Assembly (NCBI GenBank): GCA_964346665.1 | Contig: CAYFVC010000067.1 | Span: forward strand, 1 to 64,000 | DNA: 64,000 bases | Direction: 5' to 3' | Source of the DNA: JAZGEG01 sp964346665 | Lineage (GTDB): Archaea; Aenigmatarchaeota; Aenigmatarchaeia; QMZP01; QMZT01 | In this document: positions 33,117 to 42,283 of the stretch, in pieces | Layout: every line of letters starts with the position of its first letter | Numbering within the stretch: the first letter of the stretch is position 1 | Made by a program: the position numbers and the translations under genes | Notes under the pieces: generated by a model | Databases searched by the model: none | What the model was told of the DNA's origin: nothing | Seen by the model: the letters and a program-made list of their open reading frames with translations, nothing else

Positions 33117-34155
33117 TGAAACGAAAAGAGATATAGTGGAAAATATTTTACTGGACAGATTTGAACAGGTTCAACCATATAGCCCAAATTATAGTGAGGT
33201 GATAGGAAAATACAAAGATGGCAGTTTCGGGGTGAGCAACTTGGCTTTTGCCCTTTATTCCAACGGCCTCGGTCCAAGGGGGAGGAGTTCGAAACATCCG
33301 TACGGACTTGTTTTCGAGGATAGTGAAACGCTTTTCTCTATTGGATATTATCGTAAAGAGAATGATCCAGAAGATTCTGATGGCTATCTGTTCGTTGTGG
33401 CCCCGAGAGGAAAGAATATCGGAGAAAAGATAGGAGAAATTTTTGATGAAGTCAAAGGTAAAGATATTCCTTGCAAGGGAGTGTATGCACGATTTTTAAA
33501 ATTGGATCAATACTTAGAGTTACTAAATACAGGGTTCTTGCCGATTGAGGAATCGCCTTGGCATTCTGAATCACCGAAAGAAGATGAGACTTATTCCCAT
33601 TCAATTGTAAATATCAAAAACCATATTCCCATAAAAACAAGATACGCGAAGAACAGGTTTAAAAACTTTTTAAAAAGGAGCGGGTTTCAATACGAACTGG
33701 AAAAACTTGCAAACAAAGAAGATGCAAGACAGGTGATTGATTCTCATTTCGATATGCTGCAGAAAAAAGGGAAAGCTATAGGCTCGACACCTGAAGATCA
33801 TTACAACTCCTTGAGTTCAGACCTTTTAAATCTAGAATCCGTTAATGCTTACGTTGGATATTTGCAAGAAGATCCTGTTTCTGTATTTGTTGGGGAGATG
33901 CTTTCCCCGAATAGATTTGGATTGTACACTCCATTTACGTTGAGGGATCCGGATAAAATTTCGTGTGTAGATACATGTTCTGATTATACTGGGTTTACAG
34001 CAATGCCCACTTATGCATATGTTCGGTTATCTGAGAAATTGAAAGAAAGAGGGATTAGTGAAGTTCATTTAGGTGGCTCTGAACTGCCTGATCTTGATAG
34101 ATTTAAAAGACAATTAGGTGGAAGAGAAGATCCGTCCTACTGGGCAGTCAAATGA
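33109..34155 (+). CDS. Orphan protein with GNAT/FemX-like C-terminus
   Basis: From ATG 33109 the protein is 348 residues. The C-terminal 130 (VNAYVGYLQEDPVSVFVGEM, then YAYVRLSEKLKERGISEVHLGG, then LDRFKRQLGG) resemble the end of GNAT or DUF2156/FemX-type acyl- or aminoacyl-transferases, where a final Phe-Lys-x-x-Leu-Gly segment is common. The N-terminal half is unrecognised. Start chosen because it overlaps the upstream stop and the longer frame would overlap that gene by 80 nt. Function not assigned. Confidence 0.6.
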   Translation: MFNETKRDIVENILLDRFEQVQPYSPNYSEVIGKYKDGSFGVSNLAFALYSNGLGPRGRSSKHPYGLVFEDSETLFSIGYYRKENDPEDSDGYLFVVAPRGKNIGEKIGEIFDEVKGKDIPCKGVYARFLKLDQYLELLNTGFLPIEESPWHSESPKEDETYSHSIVNIKNHIPIKTRYAKNRFKNFLKRSGFQYELEKLANKEDARQVIDSHFDMLQKKGKAIGSTPEDHYNSLSSDLLNLESVNAYVGYLQEDPVSVFVGEMLSPNRFGLYTPFTLRDPDKISCVDTCSDYTGFTAMPTYAYVRLSEKLKERGISEVHLGGSELPDLDRFKRQLGGREDPSYWAVK

Positions 34156-34156
34156 T

Positions 34157-34906
34157 TTATTCCTCCACCCTCGGAGCTAAAATGAACGATAGGTTTATCT
34201 TGTCTATGTCCTTGAACACAATCCTCATTGGATAGTCATTCGCGAATTCGAGCGCTACCTTGTTCGCGAACTTCGCTGCCTTTATCATCTTCTTGAGGTA
34301 TTCGAGAGGGTATCTCGCCCTTACCGGTTCCATAGCCTCGAGCTTCGCAAGACCTTCCTCCCCTTTTTTCAATTCGAGTTGCGAGGAGGAGATATCGCCT
34401 TTCGCCCACAGCTTGAAGAGTTCAGGGTTCGTTTCGAAAACGACGGAATCATCAACTATGTCCGCATCCGATATTCCCTCTTCCAAAACATTCGAATCCA
34501 TTTCCACTTTACCTTTAAATTCGAGCTGATCTAGCGGGGGCTTTTCAGTCGAAATGTTCAACAGCGGGATCTCGAATTTTCGAGTTCCTTTCCCCTGCAT
34601 TGTGAATTGCAAGACGTTCGATCCATCCTCCTTGCTCAGTATGACCTTCTCCCCTGCCTTTATCCTCTTCACCACCGCTACGAGGTTCGCAAGGTTTAGA
34701 CCGAGCAGGTTCTCCCCGGTGACCTTGAAATCGTCAAAAGCAGACGCTAAAAGTTGAAAGTCAACAACGGCTATCATGCTCCTGTCTGGAGAAAGCAAGG
34801 ACAAACCATTTGAATCAACCTTGAAAACTCCCTCATCTATAATCTCCGATATTATTGGTATGGAATTCTTCAACAGATCCGCGTTATTCAGAGTTATTTT
34901 GAACAT
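34157..34906 (-). CDS. pcn: DNA polymerase sliding clamp (PCNA)
   Basis: Ring-shaped processivity factor for replicative polymerases. From MFKITLNNADLLKNSIPIIS (ATG 34906) there are 249 residues, the normal length: GLSLLSPDRSMIAVVDFQL, then DDFKVTGENLLGLNLANLVAVVKR (centre-loop region), the interdomain connector, and the C-terminal YPMRIVFKDIDKINLSFILAP. A GTG-initiated extension to 34954 exists but would translate through a palindrome and is unlikely. One gene copy is seen here. Confidence 0.95.
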   Translation of the reverse strand: MFKITLNNADLLKNSIPIISEIIDEGVFKVDSNGLSLLSPDRSMIAVVDFQLLASAFDDFKVTGENLLGLNLANLVAVVKRIKAGEKVILSKEDGSNVLQFTMQGKGTRKFEIPLLNISTEKPPLDQLEFKGKVEMDSNVLEEGISDADIVDDSVVFETNPELFKLWAKGDISSSQLELKKGEEGLAKLEAMEPVRARYPLEYLKKMIKAAKFANKVALEFANDYPMRIVFKDIDKINLSFILAPRVEE

Positions 34907-34917
34907 AGTACGCAATC

Positions 34918-34940
34918 TGAAACCGTCTTTGACGGTTTCA
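34918..34940. promoter_or_regulatory. Perfect 10-bp inverted repeat in the PCNA leader/promoter
   Basis: TGAAACCGTC and GACGGTTTCA flank TTT, 12-34 nt upstream of the PCNA ATG. An AGGAGGTGAT SD-like sequence lies further upstream, followed at normal spacing by a TTG that opens a 15-codon reading frame running through the hairpin and ending (TAA) just inside pcn. It may be an operator or an RNA hairpin affecting translation. Confidence 0.5.
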
Positions 34941-34997
34941 ACGTGCTCTATCACCTCCTAGGATATACTTATTGAAACATTAGGATTTTAATATTTA

Positions 34998-35330
34998 TCA
35001 TTCCTTTTCGAGTTCGCTGACCTTTTTGTAAAGTTCGAAATCCATCCCTTCCATATCCTGAAGGACTTCCCCTTGTATTTCAAACCCATCCTCGCTGGGT
35101 ATGACCCTTCCGAATACCCGAACCCTTTTGTTAACTTCGGTAGCGAAAGGCTCAGCGAAGACAATGTTGATCTTCCCCGTCCCGTCATCAAGAACGACCA
35201 CGTTCTCCTTTTTATCAATCACCATCCCTAGCAAACGAACACGAACATCATCCTTCCCGATCTCCGCTATTTTCTTTTCGTATGCAGGCAGCCTTCTCGG
35301 GGAAACGAATCCTTCAAGAGTTTCTGGCAT
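34998..35330 (-). CDS. OB-fold nucleic-acid-binding protein (RPA-subunit-like)
   Basis: 110 residues with one OB fold: VRVRLLGMVIDKKENVVVLDDGTGKINIVF, then VNKRVRVFGRVIPSEDGFEIQGEV and an acidic helical end. The DDGTG strand-turn is typical of RPA-like single-strand-binding OB domains (Rpa14/Rpa32 type). Lying directly upstream of PCNA on the same strand, it probably serves in replication or repair. Confidence 0.7.
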   Translation of the reverse strand: MPETLEGFVSPRRLPAYEKKIAEIGKDDVRVRLLGMVIDKKENVVVLDDGTGKINIVFAEPFATEVNKRVRVFGRVIPSEDGFEIQGEVLQDMEGMDFELYKKVSELEKE

Positions 35331-35369
35331 TATTGAATTTTATATATAAAATTTATAAGCTTGAGGTCA

Positions 35370-36713
35370 TCAGACCAGAATTACCTCTTGCTGGACCTTG
35401 CAGTTTTCCGGGTCCTCATAATAATTGATCCTGTATACCACCTTCTCCCCTAACGTGTCTGGGTCAACCTCTATCGAATACGCTCCTCCATCGATCGGTT
35501 CTCCATAACCGCACAGAAATTCCGAAACAGAATAAGTCTTGCTTCCTTCCCCGTATACGTATATCACGTTTTCACACCCTCCAGGACCTGTTGTTTTCAA
35601 ATGATCAATCCCGAACCTTTCGAGGTTCTCATAAACTACCCTTATTTCACCTCCTTCACATACGTTCGATCTGTCTCTGAGAAGGTAACTTCCCAAGTAA
35701 AACCTGAGTTCTGATCTTTCAGGAGAATTCCCTGGATTCACGTAATTCCCCATCCCTTCCAATTTTTTCCAGCAGTTCTTGAAATCCCTCTTTTCAAGGC
35801 AGTCTATAAGCCTGACCTTGTTCATCACTAGGAAATTCGGATTCAAAATATGGTCGAAATTTTCTTGTATTTTTTCGCAGCTCCCGTCCACGTCATTCTC
35901 TAGGTTTTCGAATATTTCACCCCAGAGATACCCTTCCCCAAGCTGGTAGATGATTTCGCTTATGAAATGCCCTGTTAGCAGACCTTGGAAGAGGAAATGA
36001 TCGAGCAGTATTGAAAGGAAAGGATCCCCGTTTTCAGCATACAAAGAAGCGAGAATACTTGAGGTTTTGAGAAGGTTCAGGGATTTGCTAGCGATAGTTC
36101 CGCTAGGTATTAACGTCCCCCCAAGGTTTTCGAACTCTTTCTCGTATTCATTTATCTTTCCAAACCAAATACCTGTTCCAAGATAAGAGCAAATCCCCGA
36201 GTTGTAAATCGATTCCTTATCAAAATCCTTCACGGTTAAAAAGTCATTATTGAGTTTCGTTTTCTGTTTTTCAAGGCTGAGCAGACTGGTTTCGATTACC
36301 GGTATTATCTTCAAAGTCCCCTCGTACCTCTCTTCCCCCAGGGATTCGTTTGAGAACTTTGTGTAGAAATAGAAAGTCATTTCGCAATCACTCGGTTTTT
36401 CGAGTGTTATGATCGGTTCCAGATCGAAGTAACACAGGTAAAGGTTTTCCGTCCTGTTACATTCGTTAGCATACGTTTCCACTCGCTTCCCCCCACACAT
36501 AAGGTCGAGGTCCGCTTCAAGGTTTTCGATATCACTCCTTATAGTAACCGATAACTGATTATCTAACAAATGGCAATCGAAATCAGAATTCAGTATCTGA
36601 CAATATATCTCGTTTTCTGAAACCTCGATGACCTTGAATTCCTCCGAGTTCGCAATAACGCTGAACAAAAGGAAGAACGCGATCACCAACACCACTCCGT
36701 AATATTTTTTCAT
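35370..36713 (-). CDS. Secreted or membrane-anchored protein, unknown function
   Basis: From ATG 36713 about 447 residues: a signal sequence (MKKYYGVVLVIAFFLLFSVIANS), then a beta-rich domain with several Cys (YCQILNSDFDCHLLD, MCGGKRVETYANECNRT), a helical middle (about 190-330) and a C-terminal domain with a CEGGEIRVVYENLERFG segment. N-glycosylation sites (Asn-x-Ser/Thr) are present. It starts right after the stop of the pilin-like-signal gene and is probably co-transcribed. Not recognised. Confidence 0.6.
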   Translation of the reverse strand: MKKYYGVVLVIAFFLLFSVIANSEEFKVIEVSENEIYCQILNSDFDCHLLDNQLSVTIRSDIENLEADLDLMCGGKRVETYANECNRTENLYLCYFDLEPIITLEKPSDCEMTFYFYTKFSNESLGEERYEGTLKIIPVIETSLLSLEKQKTKLNNDFLTVKDFDKESIYNSGICSYLGTGIWFGKINEYEKEFENLGGTLIPSGTIASKSLNLLKTSSILASLYAENGDPFLSILLDHFLFQGLLTGHFISEIIYQLGEGYLWGEIFENLENDVDGSCEKIQENFDHILNPNFLVMNKVRLIDCLEKRDFKNCWKKLEGMGNYVNPGNSPERSELRFYLGSYLLRDRSNVCEGGEIRVVYENLERFGIDHLKTTGPGGCENVIYVYGEGSKTYSVSEFLCGYGEPIDGGAYSIEVDPDTLGEKVVYRINYYEDPENCKVQQEVILV

Positions 36714-36714
36714 C

Positions 36715-38517
36715 CTAACCACACGGTACACTCACACTCTGCTCCCCCTCGCTCACAACCTCAATACCACATTCGCCTAATGCGATTTCAATTTTGTATA
36801 TCTCGCTGGGTTTTATAGATTCCGAAATCCCCTCGACAAATGGGAGGTAAATATAAATTTCATTTTCATCCCCGGTCGAAAGATATACAGTTTCAACATA
36901 ACCAACGGTTTCACTCGTTTGATTGTTCACTATCGCTCCAAACACATCATAAACCCCTGGTTTGAGGATCATTTTAGTTTCTCCTATGAAACCTTCCGAA
37001 CCTATATTGTAAAGCATTATGTTGTCCCCGTCTTCCGGTTTAATGTAAACGAGAACGAAGTAGTCTTCGGAGAAAAGGTTTATCGACCTGGGTTGGCCGG
37101 AAACCGAATAATCTTTATAAGTTCCCCCTGCTTTCGGATCTCCGGGTTTCACAGGAACTCCGTAAAAATGAACTGGTATCTCCTTCCCTCCACCCTCTAG
37201 GACAACGGAATAACCCTCAAGATTGCTAGCTTTCAAAAGTTTTCTATGCTCCCTGTACCCTTCCTTATGAATCGAAATCTCCCCTATCATGCATGGTATT
37301 CCTGAATTCAACAATCCTAGGTAATCAGTCTCCCCTAGCGAGCAACCCCCGAACGTGACCAGCGCTTTGCTTACAGGAAGACCTTTCGAATCCCTTACGT
37401 TCACGCTTGCTAGGCACCCGCTTTCCATCACGCATTTTTCATGATAAGATGTTTTCTCCCCTTTCCTGAAACCACATCCAGGCTCATTCTCATCAATGTT
37501 CACCATTATCGCGAAATTGAACAACTGATCAAACACATCGTCCTCGATCATCACAATTATAGGATATCGAAACGAATAACGAACATCCATAGTTTCGATA
37601 CAGGTGGAGGAGAACGAAATGACGGGTTTCGGGTAGAATACAACAGGATTAGGCTCAATATCGAAGTTGTTTCCTAAGTTCCAGTCTTCTGGGTAAACAA
37701 ATGATACTTGAAGGTCTGAATCCGCGACCCCTAGCAAATAAAACGGATTCTCGGGAAGATCTAAAACATCCCTGTTGAAAACAGTGTGACTAGCTGTATA
37801 CTTCACAAGGTTTTCGAGAGAATTCCGAACTTCGCTTTCGGTTTTGAATAACGTATTCCTACAACCTGTTCTCAGATCTATTGTTGGAAGCCATTCCTCC
37901 TCGGGGTTTGAATAAAGTATGGTGTTTAGCGTGGCGGACTCGAGAAATTTAGAATTATTATTCCTGTTTGTTATATCTTCCGAGACCTCGATTATTTCCT
38001 TAAGCTTCGAAGGTATAAGGATGCTGTATGGTTGGGGGATGCTAGAATTCTCCACGAATGTCGGCATATTCACATCGATCTTTACCCCGTTATCCTGTAT
38101 GCTAACGAAAACGTCGAGGTTTCCCAGATCGATAGAAACACCCTTCCCGAAAAATTCCATCTCTGGCTTGAAAACCACTTTAATTCTTTCCTCCAAATCC
38201 TTTTCAAGAATTTTCTCTATTTTTGGTATTTCTGTCCTGTCACAATCCCCCCATATCCCTATTTCCTTCACCCCGTATCTCACCGTGTTTTCCGAGTTTG
38301 AAATTCCCCCTGTTCTGTATATTTCCCTCAGTTCTTTCTTTCCGGAGTCCCTTATCGAGTTGAGGATGGAGTCCTTTATCAGTTTCTTTTCCTCTCCTAA
38401 CCCTGTCACAATAGGTCGATCCTCCTCTGCAACGAACCCCCCGAAGGAAACGAGGATAACGACAACCGCGATCACTATGAAGGCAAAAACAGCTATAAAC
38501 TCAACCTGACCTTTCAT
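36715..38517 (-). CDS. Large exported protein with pilin-like (class III) N-terminus
   Basis: 600 residues. The N-terminus MKGQVEFIAVFAFIVIAVVV resembles archaeal class III (type IV pilin/archaellin) signals: a short basic stretch, Gly-Gln before Val-Glu-Phe, then a hydrophobic helix. The rest is extracellular: helical and beta regions, then a Cys-rich carboxypeptidase-regulatory-like domain (CLASVNVRDSKGLPVSKALVTFGGC). It is much larger than a pilin, so a minor pilin-like or anchored surface protein is more likely. First gene of a minus-strand pair. Confidence 0.6.
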   Translation of the reverse strand: MKGQVEFIAVFAFIVIAVVVILVSFGGFVAEEDRPIVTGLGEEKKLIKDSILNSIRDSGKKELREIYRTGGISNSENTVRYGVKEIGIWGDCDRTEIPKIEKILEKDLEERIKVVFKPEMEFFGKGVSIDLGNLDVFVSIQDNGVKIDVNMPTFVENSSIPQPYSILIPSKLKEIIEVSEDITNRNNNSKFLESATLNTILYSNPEEEWLPTIDLRTGCRNTLFKTESEVRNSLENLVKYTASHTVFNRDVLDLPENPFYLLGVADSDLQVSFVYPEDWNLGNNFDIEPNPVVFYPKPVISFSSTCIETMDVRYSFRYPIIVMIEDDVFDQLFNFAIMVNIDENEPGCGFRKGEKTSYHEKCVMESGCLASVNVRDSKGLPVSKALVTFGGCSLGETDYLGLLNSGIPCMIGEISIHKEGYREHRKLLKASNLEGYSVVLEGGGKEIPVHFYGVPVKPGDPKAGGTYKDYSVSGQPRSINLFSEDYFVLVYIKPEDGDNIMLYNIGSEGFIGETKMILKPGVYDVFGAIVNNQTSETVGYVETVYLSTGDENEIYIYLPFVEGISESIKPSEIYKIEIALGECGIEVVSEGEQSVSVPCG

Positions 38518-38548
38518 ATTAAATATATTTCGTTTCTAAATAATTAAG

Positions 38549-41386
38549 ATGAAGTTGAAATTCCTGTTGCTCATTCTTGCAGTTCTGATTGTTTTGCCGT
38601 TTTTTGTTTTTGGCCAAGGCGAACAAGCAATAACTGATGAATTGGGTATAATGGGTGTTCACAAGACTGAGGCAGAAAATATCATAAAAAGTCTAGAGGA
38701 CGCAGAAGAAATAAAGATAAGGGTTTACATAAGCAAAGATAACTTTGATGATGAACAATCATTTAGGAACTTTTCTCGGTCAAAATATCGGGATTACGAA
38801 TTGGATTTAAAAGGAACTCCACTTTATAACATTCTTATTTTTTACGCCCATGTTTACGAGGGTAATCTAAAAAAACCGTACCTGGGTTACGTATATTCTG
38901 AGAGATGTGGAGCTATGAATGATATGGTAAAGGAACTTAGAGTGGGTTATTTAAGTCAAGAGCAAGAGCTTTCAGGAGATGAACTTCTGGGAATAGTAAA
39001 AGAAGTTTCTGACGGTATAAAAAGGATAGTTTTCACTCATAGTTATGACTGCATAATCAACATTTGCGAATATGAAATTAGATATAATGAAGCCGATTGT
39101 GAAGAGTTTGACCCCTCAAGGCCAGAAGATGTATACACATGTATAAGATGGAATAATGAAATAGGATGTTATTACGCTAAGGGGATCGATGAGGAATTAA
39201 AATCCCAGGTTTCGCGAGAGGAAGACATGGAGATATTGGAGGACAAAACTGTTTACCTCATAGATGACAATAACTGGAAAGATATCCTAAGTCTCTATCC
39301 TTTGACAACATATCATTACGTAAGCAAGGATATCGTAAAAATCACGGAAATAGAGGAGATGAAAGCAAGAAAAAATAGCATCAGATACAGCCCAACCCTT
39401 TTATACCATAGGGAGGGGGATAATTTGGATCTGGATTCGACCCTCATATTCCTCAAGCAGTTCAGACCAAGCGAAGTTGTCATAGTCCATAACGACATTC
39501 CAAAGAAACTCAATCTCGCTCTGGAAAAATACGAATTAAAACACCTCTCCGTGGAAGATTACCATGAACTGTGGAATAAAAAAGGCTACGAATACATCGT
39601 TGTTTCGGAAAATGACTACAAGACAGGACTGCTGGCTTCTGTTTTTGCTTCCTATCTTAATGCCCCACTGGTGTTCGAAAATTCTAAAGAATTCGATGAA
39701 TACGACTTCGAGGACAAAAAAGTTTACTATGTTCACCCTCATTCCAAGAACAGCGAAACCTATTCCTCCATATTAGAAAAAACATCAGCCGATAATATCA
39801 CATCCTATGATATTCCTACGCTGCAGAAGATATACGTTGAATACACGAACACGGACAAAATAATACTTGTCAACCCAAACGATATAAAGGATGAATACTG
39901 CGAGCATTTTGAGTACAAAACAGAATTCGGAAAGATTAAAGACAATTACTGCAGGGATTCCCTGGTTTCCCCCCTACTTGCAACTTTAAAGAATGAGCTT
40001 ATCGTTTTCACGGATGTTGAACCTCTGGAAAAGGGGGTTGAAATAGGAAGGGAATCGAAAAGGTTTGGAAATTGCACTTCATACGTAATGGACAGATACT
40101 CAAATCCCGAAAAGCAGGAGTTTGAGAACGAGATTGAAACCAAATCAGCAACAGTTAAACAGGATATTCAAGAGGCAATAGAAAACACATGCTGCCCTTA
40201 TGTTGAGATCAATTACCTCACGATAATTTCAAGCCCAAAAATGATACCATTAAGCGGTTTTTGGAGCTGTTTTTATAATCTGGGTGAATTCAGATCAAGC
40301 CTTGATTTAAAATACTCTCCTGAAAGCGCAAACGGCTGGATTTTCGGAATATCCATTTCCGACACTTCAAGTTACATGAATAGGGATGCGAGCTTTTATA
40401 AACACGGTTTATCCTATTTACCTAGTCAATCTGATGTGAGAATGTTTCAGAAAATAGGCCTGATAGCATACGATTTACCGGATGAACAAAAGTACGTACC
40501 TGATCTGGCGAATCAGCTTGATGTTCAAGGCTACAATGTATCTTGTTTTGTTGGCAATGAATCAATCGCCATAAACAACTGTAAGGAGGGAAGGGCAAGA
40601 GGCTCGTTCCTCGGCGAAAACGATATAATACTTTATGATGATCACGGGCGCACGTATTCCTGGAAAGGTATAGATTCGGATGAAATACCTGAACTTCATT
40701 CTCCCATAGCGATAGCTGCCGCCTGTTTTACCATGGACTACTACAAATCAGAAAGAGATGAACTCTTCGGTTCCAACTTCATTAGGATGGGAGGTCTGGG
40801 TTATTATGGAGGCGTCTCGTTTATGATTGCTAGTGATATGGGGAAAGAACTGATTTATAATATTTTTGAAGGATACGATCTAGGAAACACCCTTAAGGCG
40901 GCCCGAAGAAAAATACAAGATGCTGGAGACAGGTATATACTTCTCGGAGACCCGACGATCAAACCAGCCTTAATCGGCGAAGTGAAAATCGCAGAAATGA
41001 AGGAAGAGGCCGAACGCAAAGGTTATAAGTGCATTGCAGTGGCCGGAAGGAAGAAATGTTACAGAACAGATTTTTTCAAAATTAAATGTGGTGAGGACGA
41101 TTTTGGCGACCCCGAGATTAAATGCATAGATTTGTCCAAAAAATATTCTATAAAGCGCGAGTTCGGTGGTGATTATTATGTTGTATTTGGAAAAAACAGA
41201 TTCCAAAAATCAGATGAAAGATCAATAACCTGCGGAGATTTCTACTACGAGGGACCCTTCTTGGCAACTCCGGACGGAGATGCATGGTTGGGTGAAGTTA
41301 CTTGCAAGGTAGAAGAAAACATGTGCCTTGATGAACCGAAAATAGTGAATATAGGAGGAACGCTTAAAAAGAAACTGGTAACATGA
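38549..41386 (+). CDS. Secreted C25-like (gingipain/caspase-fold) peptidase
   Basis: 945 residues with a signal peptide (LLLILAVLIVLPFFVFGQG). The N-terminal 160 resemble a TPM-like domain. The region from about 640 on carries caspase-fold C25 hallmarks: NDIILYDDHGRTYSW (catalytic His candidate), HSPIAIAAACFTMDYY (catalytic Cys candidate), GGLGYYGGVSFMIAS and ILLGDPTIKPAL. A Cys-containing C-terminal domain follows. Substrates are probably surface or environmental proteins. It is followed by two exported genes in the same operon (4-nt overlap with the next). Confidence 0.7.
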   Translation: MKLKFLLLILAVLIVLPFFVFGQGEQAITDELGIMGVHKTEAENIIKSLEDAEEIKIRVYISKDNFDDEQSFRNFSRSKYRDYELDLKGTPLYNILIFYAHVYEGNLKKPYLGYVYSERCGAMNDMVKELRVGYLSQEQELSGDELLGIVKEVSDGIKRIVFTHSYDCIINICEYEIRYNEADCEEFDPSRPEDVYTCIRWNNEIGCYYAKGIDEELKSQVSREEDMEILEDKTVYLIDDNNWKDILSLYPLTTYHYVSKDIVKITEIEEMKARKNSIRYSPTLLYHREGDNLDLDSTLIFLKQFRPSEVVIVHNDIPKKLNLALEKYELKHLSVEDYHELWNKKGYEYIVVSENDYKTGLLASVFASYLNAPLVFENSKEFDEYDFEDKKVYYVHPHSKNSETYSSILEKTSADNITSYDIPTLQKIYVEYTNTDKIILVNPNDIKDEYCEHFEYKTEFGKIKDNYCRDSLVSPLLATLKNELIVFTDVEPLEKGVEIGRESKRFGNCTSYVMDRYSNPEKQEFENEIETKSATVKQDIQEAIENTCCPYVEINYLTIISSPKMIPLSGFWSCFYNLGEFRSSLDLKYSPESANGWIFGISISDTSSYMNRDASFYKHGLSYLPSQSDVRMFQKIGLIAYDLPDEQKYVPDLANQLDVQGYNVSCFVGNESIAINNCKEGRARGSFLGENDIILYDDHGRTYSWKGIDSDEIPELHSPIAIAAACFTMDYYKSERDELFGSNFIRMGGLGYYGGVSFMIASDMGKELIYNIFEGYDLGNTLKAARRKIQDAGDRYILLGDPTIKPALIGEVKIAEMKEEAERKGYKCIAVAGRKKCYRTDFFKIKCGEDDFGDPEIKCIDLSKKYSIKREFGGDYYVVFGKNRFQKSDERSITCGDFYYEGPFLATPDGDAWLGEVTCKVEENMCLDEPKIVNIGGTLKKKLVT

Positions 41387-42252
41387 AACGAAGTCTAACG
41401 CTCTTGGGTTTCGCAGTTTTCCTTTTGTTAGCTTTGCCTGTCTATTCACTCGAGATAGTGAACTTCGAGGATACAGAAGGCAAAACCTTTTACCCTGAGG
41501 ATTTCGTTGATCTCGGGACGGTTTTGATCAACGATGAGAATAACACACTCAACCTTTTCGTTGAGCAGTATGTTTTAAGGCCCGGAATAGACCCTATGCC
41601 GTTGTATGAAGAATTTACCATAAAACCTGATGGCGACGTTATGATTTCTGATATGAGTTTCATAGTCTCTGAATATCTATTCCCTGGAAAATACACGCAT
41701 ATGGTAAGGGTTCGCAAATCAGGGGAAATCGTGGCGGAGAAAACAACTAAATTCTACGTGACTGGAACGAAGGAGAAGTTGAGCGATTTCGAAATACTAA
41801 TTTGCGCGGATCATGGATGCAAGGACCTGAGACCGGTTTTAATTCTTGGGGAAACAGCATACATACGGGTGGAATGTCTAGAAAACCCTGAAATTTCAGG
41901 CTATGTTGTCCACGATGGCGATACCACGACCCTGAGTTTCGATGAAGGGCTCGCGAGTTTCAAAGCAGTTTCGGAGGGAACATACATAGCGAATGTGATA
42001 TTCTCGAAAGACGGCTTCTTCACAGAGAATATCGAGAGAGACATAACATTCGTAAAGGAGGGGCCAAAAGTAATCTATTATTTCTGTAGCGATGTGAAGG
42101 ACGGGGTCTGCGAGGATTGCCCTGATGGGGATGATCCTGACTGCGGGAAAATAACCTTTGGTTACGAATACGCGATTGTCTTGGTAGTCATTCTCGTTAT
42201 CTTTTTCCTGATAGGCTTGTTTTTCTTTAGAAAGAGCGCTATGAGGGTTTAA
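41383..42252 (+). CDS. Exported type I membrane protein, unknown
   Basis: 289 residues: signal peptide (LTLLGFAVFLLLALPVYS), two or three Ig-like beta domains (for example LNLFVEQYVLRPGIDP; YLFPGKYTHMVRVRKSGE), a Cys-rich stalk (CSDVKDGVCEDCPDGDDPDC) and one C-terminal membrane helix (about 263-283) with a short basic tail. The ATG overlaps the peptidase stop as ATGA. It may anchor or regulate the peptidase; this is inferred only from the operon. Confidence 0.65.
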   Translation: MKRSLTLLGFAVFLLLALPVYSLEIVNFEDTEGKTFYPEDFVDLGTVLINDENNTLNLFVEQYVLRPGIDPMPLYEEFTIKPDGDVMISDMSFIVSEYLFPGKYTHMVRVRKSGEIVAEKTTKFYVTGTKEKLSDFEILICADHGCKDLRPVLILGETAYIRVECLENPEISGYVVHDGDTTTLSFDEGLASFKAVSEGTYIANVIFSKDGFFTENIERDITFVKEGPKVIYYFCSDVKDGVCEDCPDGDDPDCGKITFGYEYAIVLVVILVIFFLIGLFFFRKSAMRV

Positions 42253-42283
42253 TATATATTCCACTCGGGGTAAATTAAATTAT

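Noticed and set aside
34907..34954. Extended PCNA N-terminus from GTG 34954
   Set aside because: PCNA proteins begin at MFKITL-like sequence. The extension would be translated from the palindrome, and the GTG lies inside the SD.
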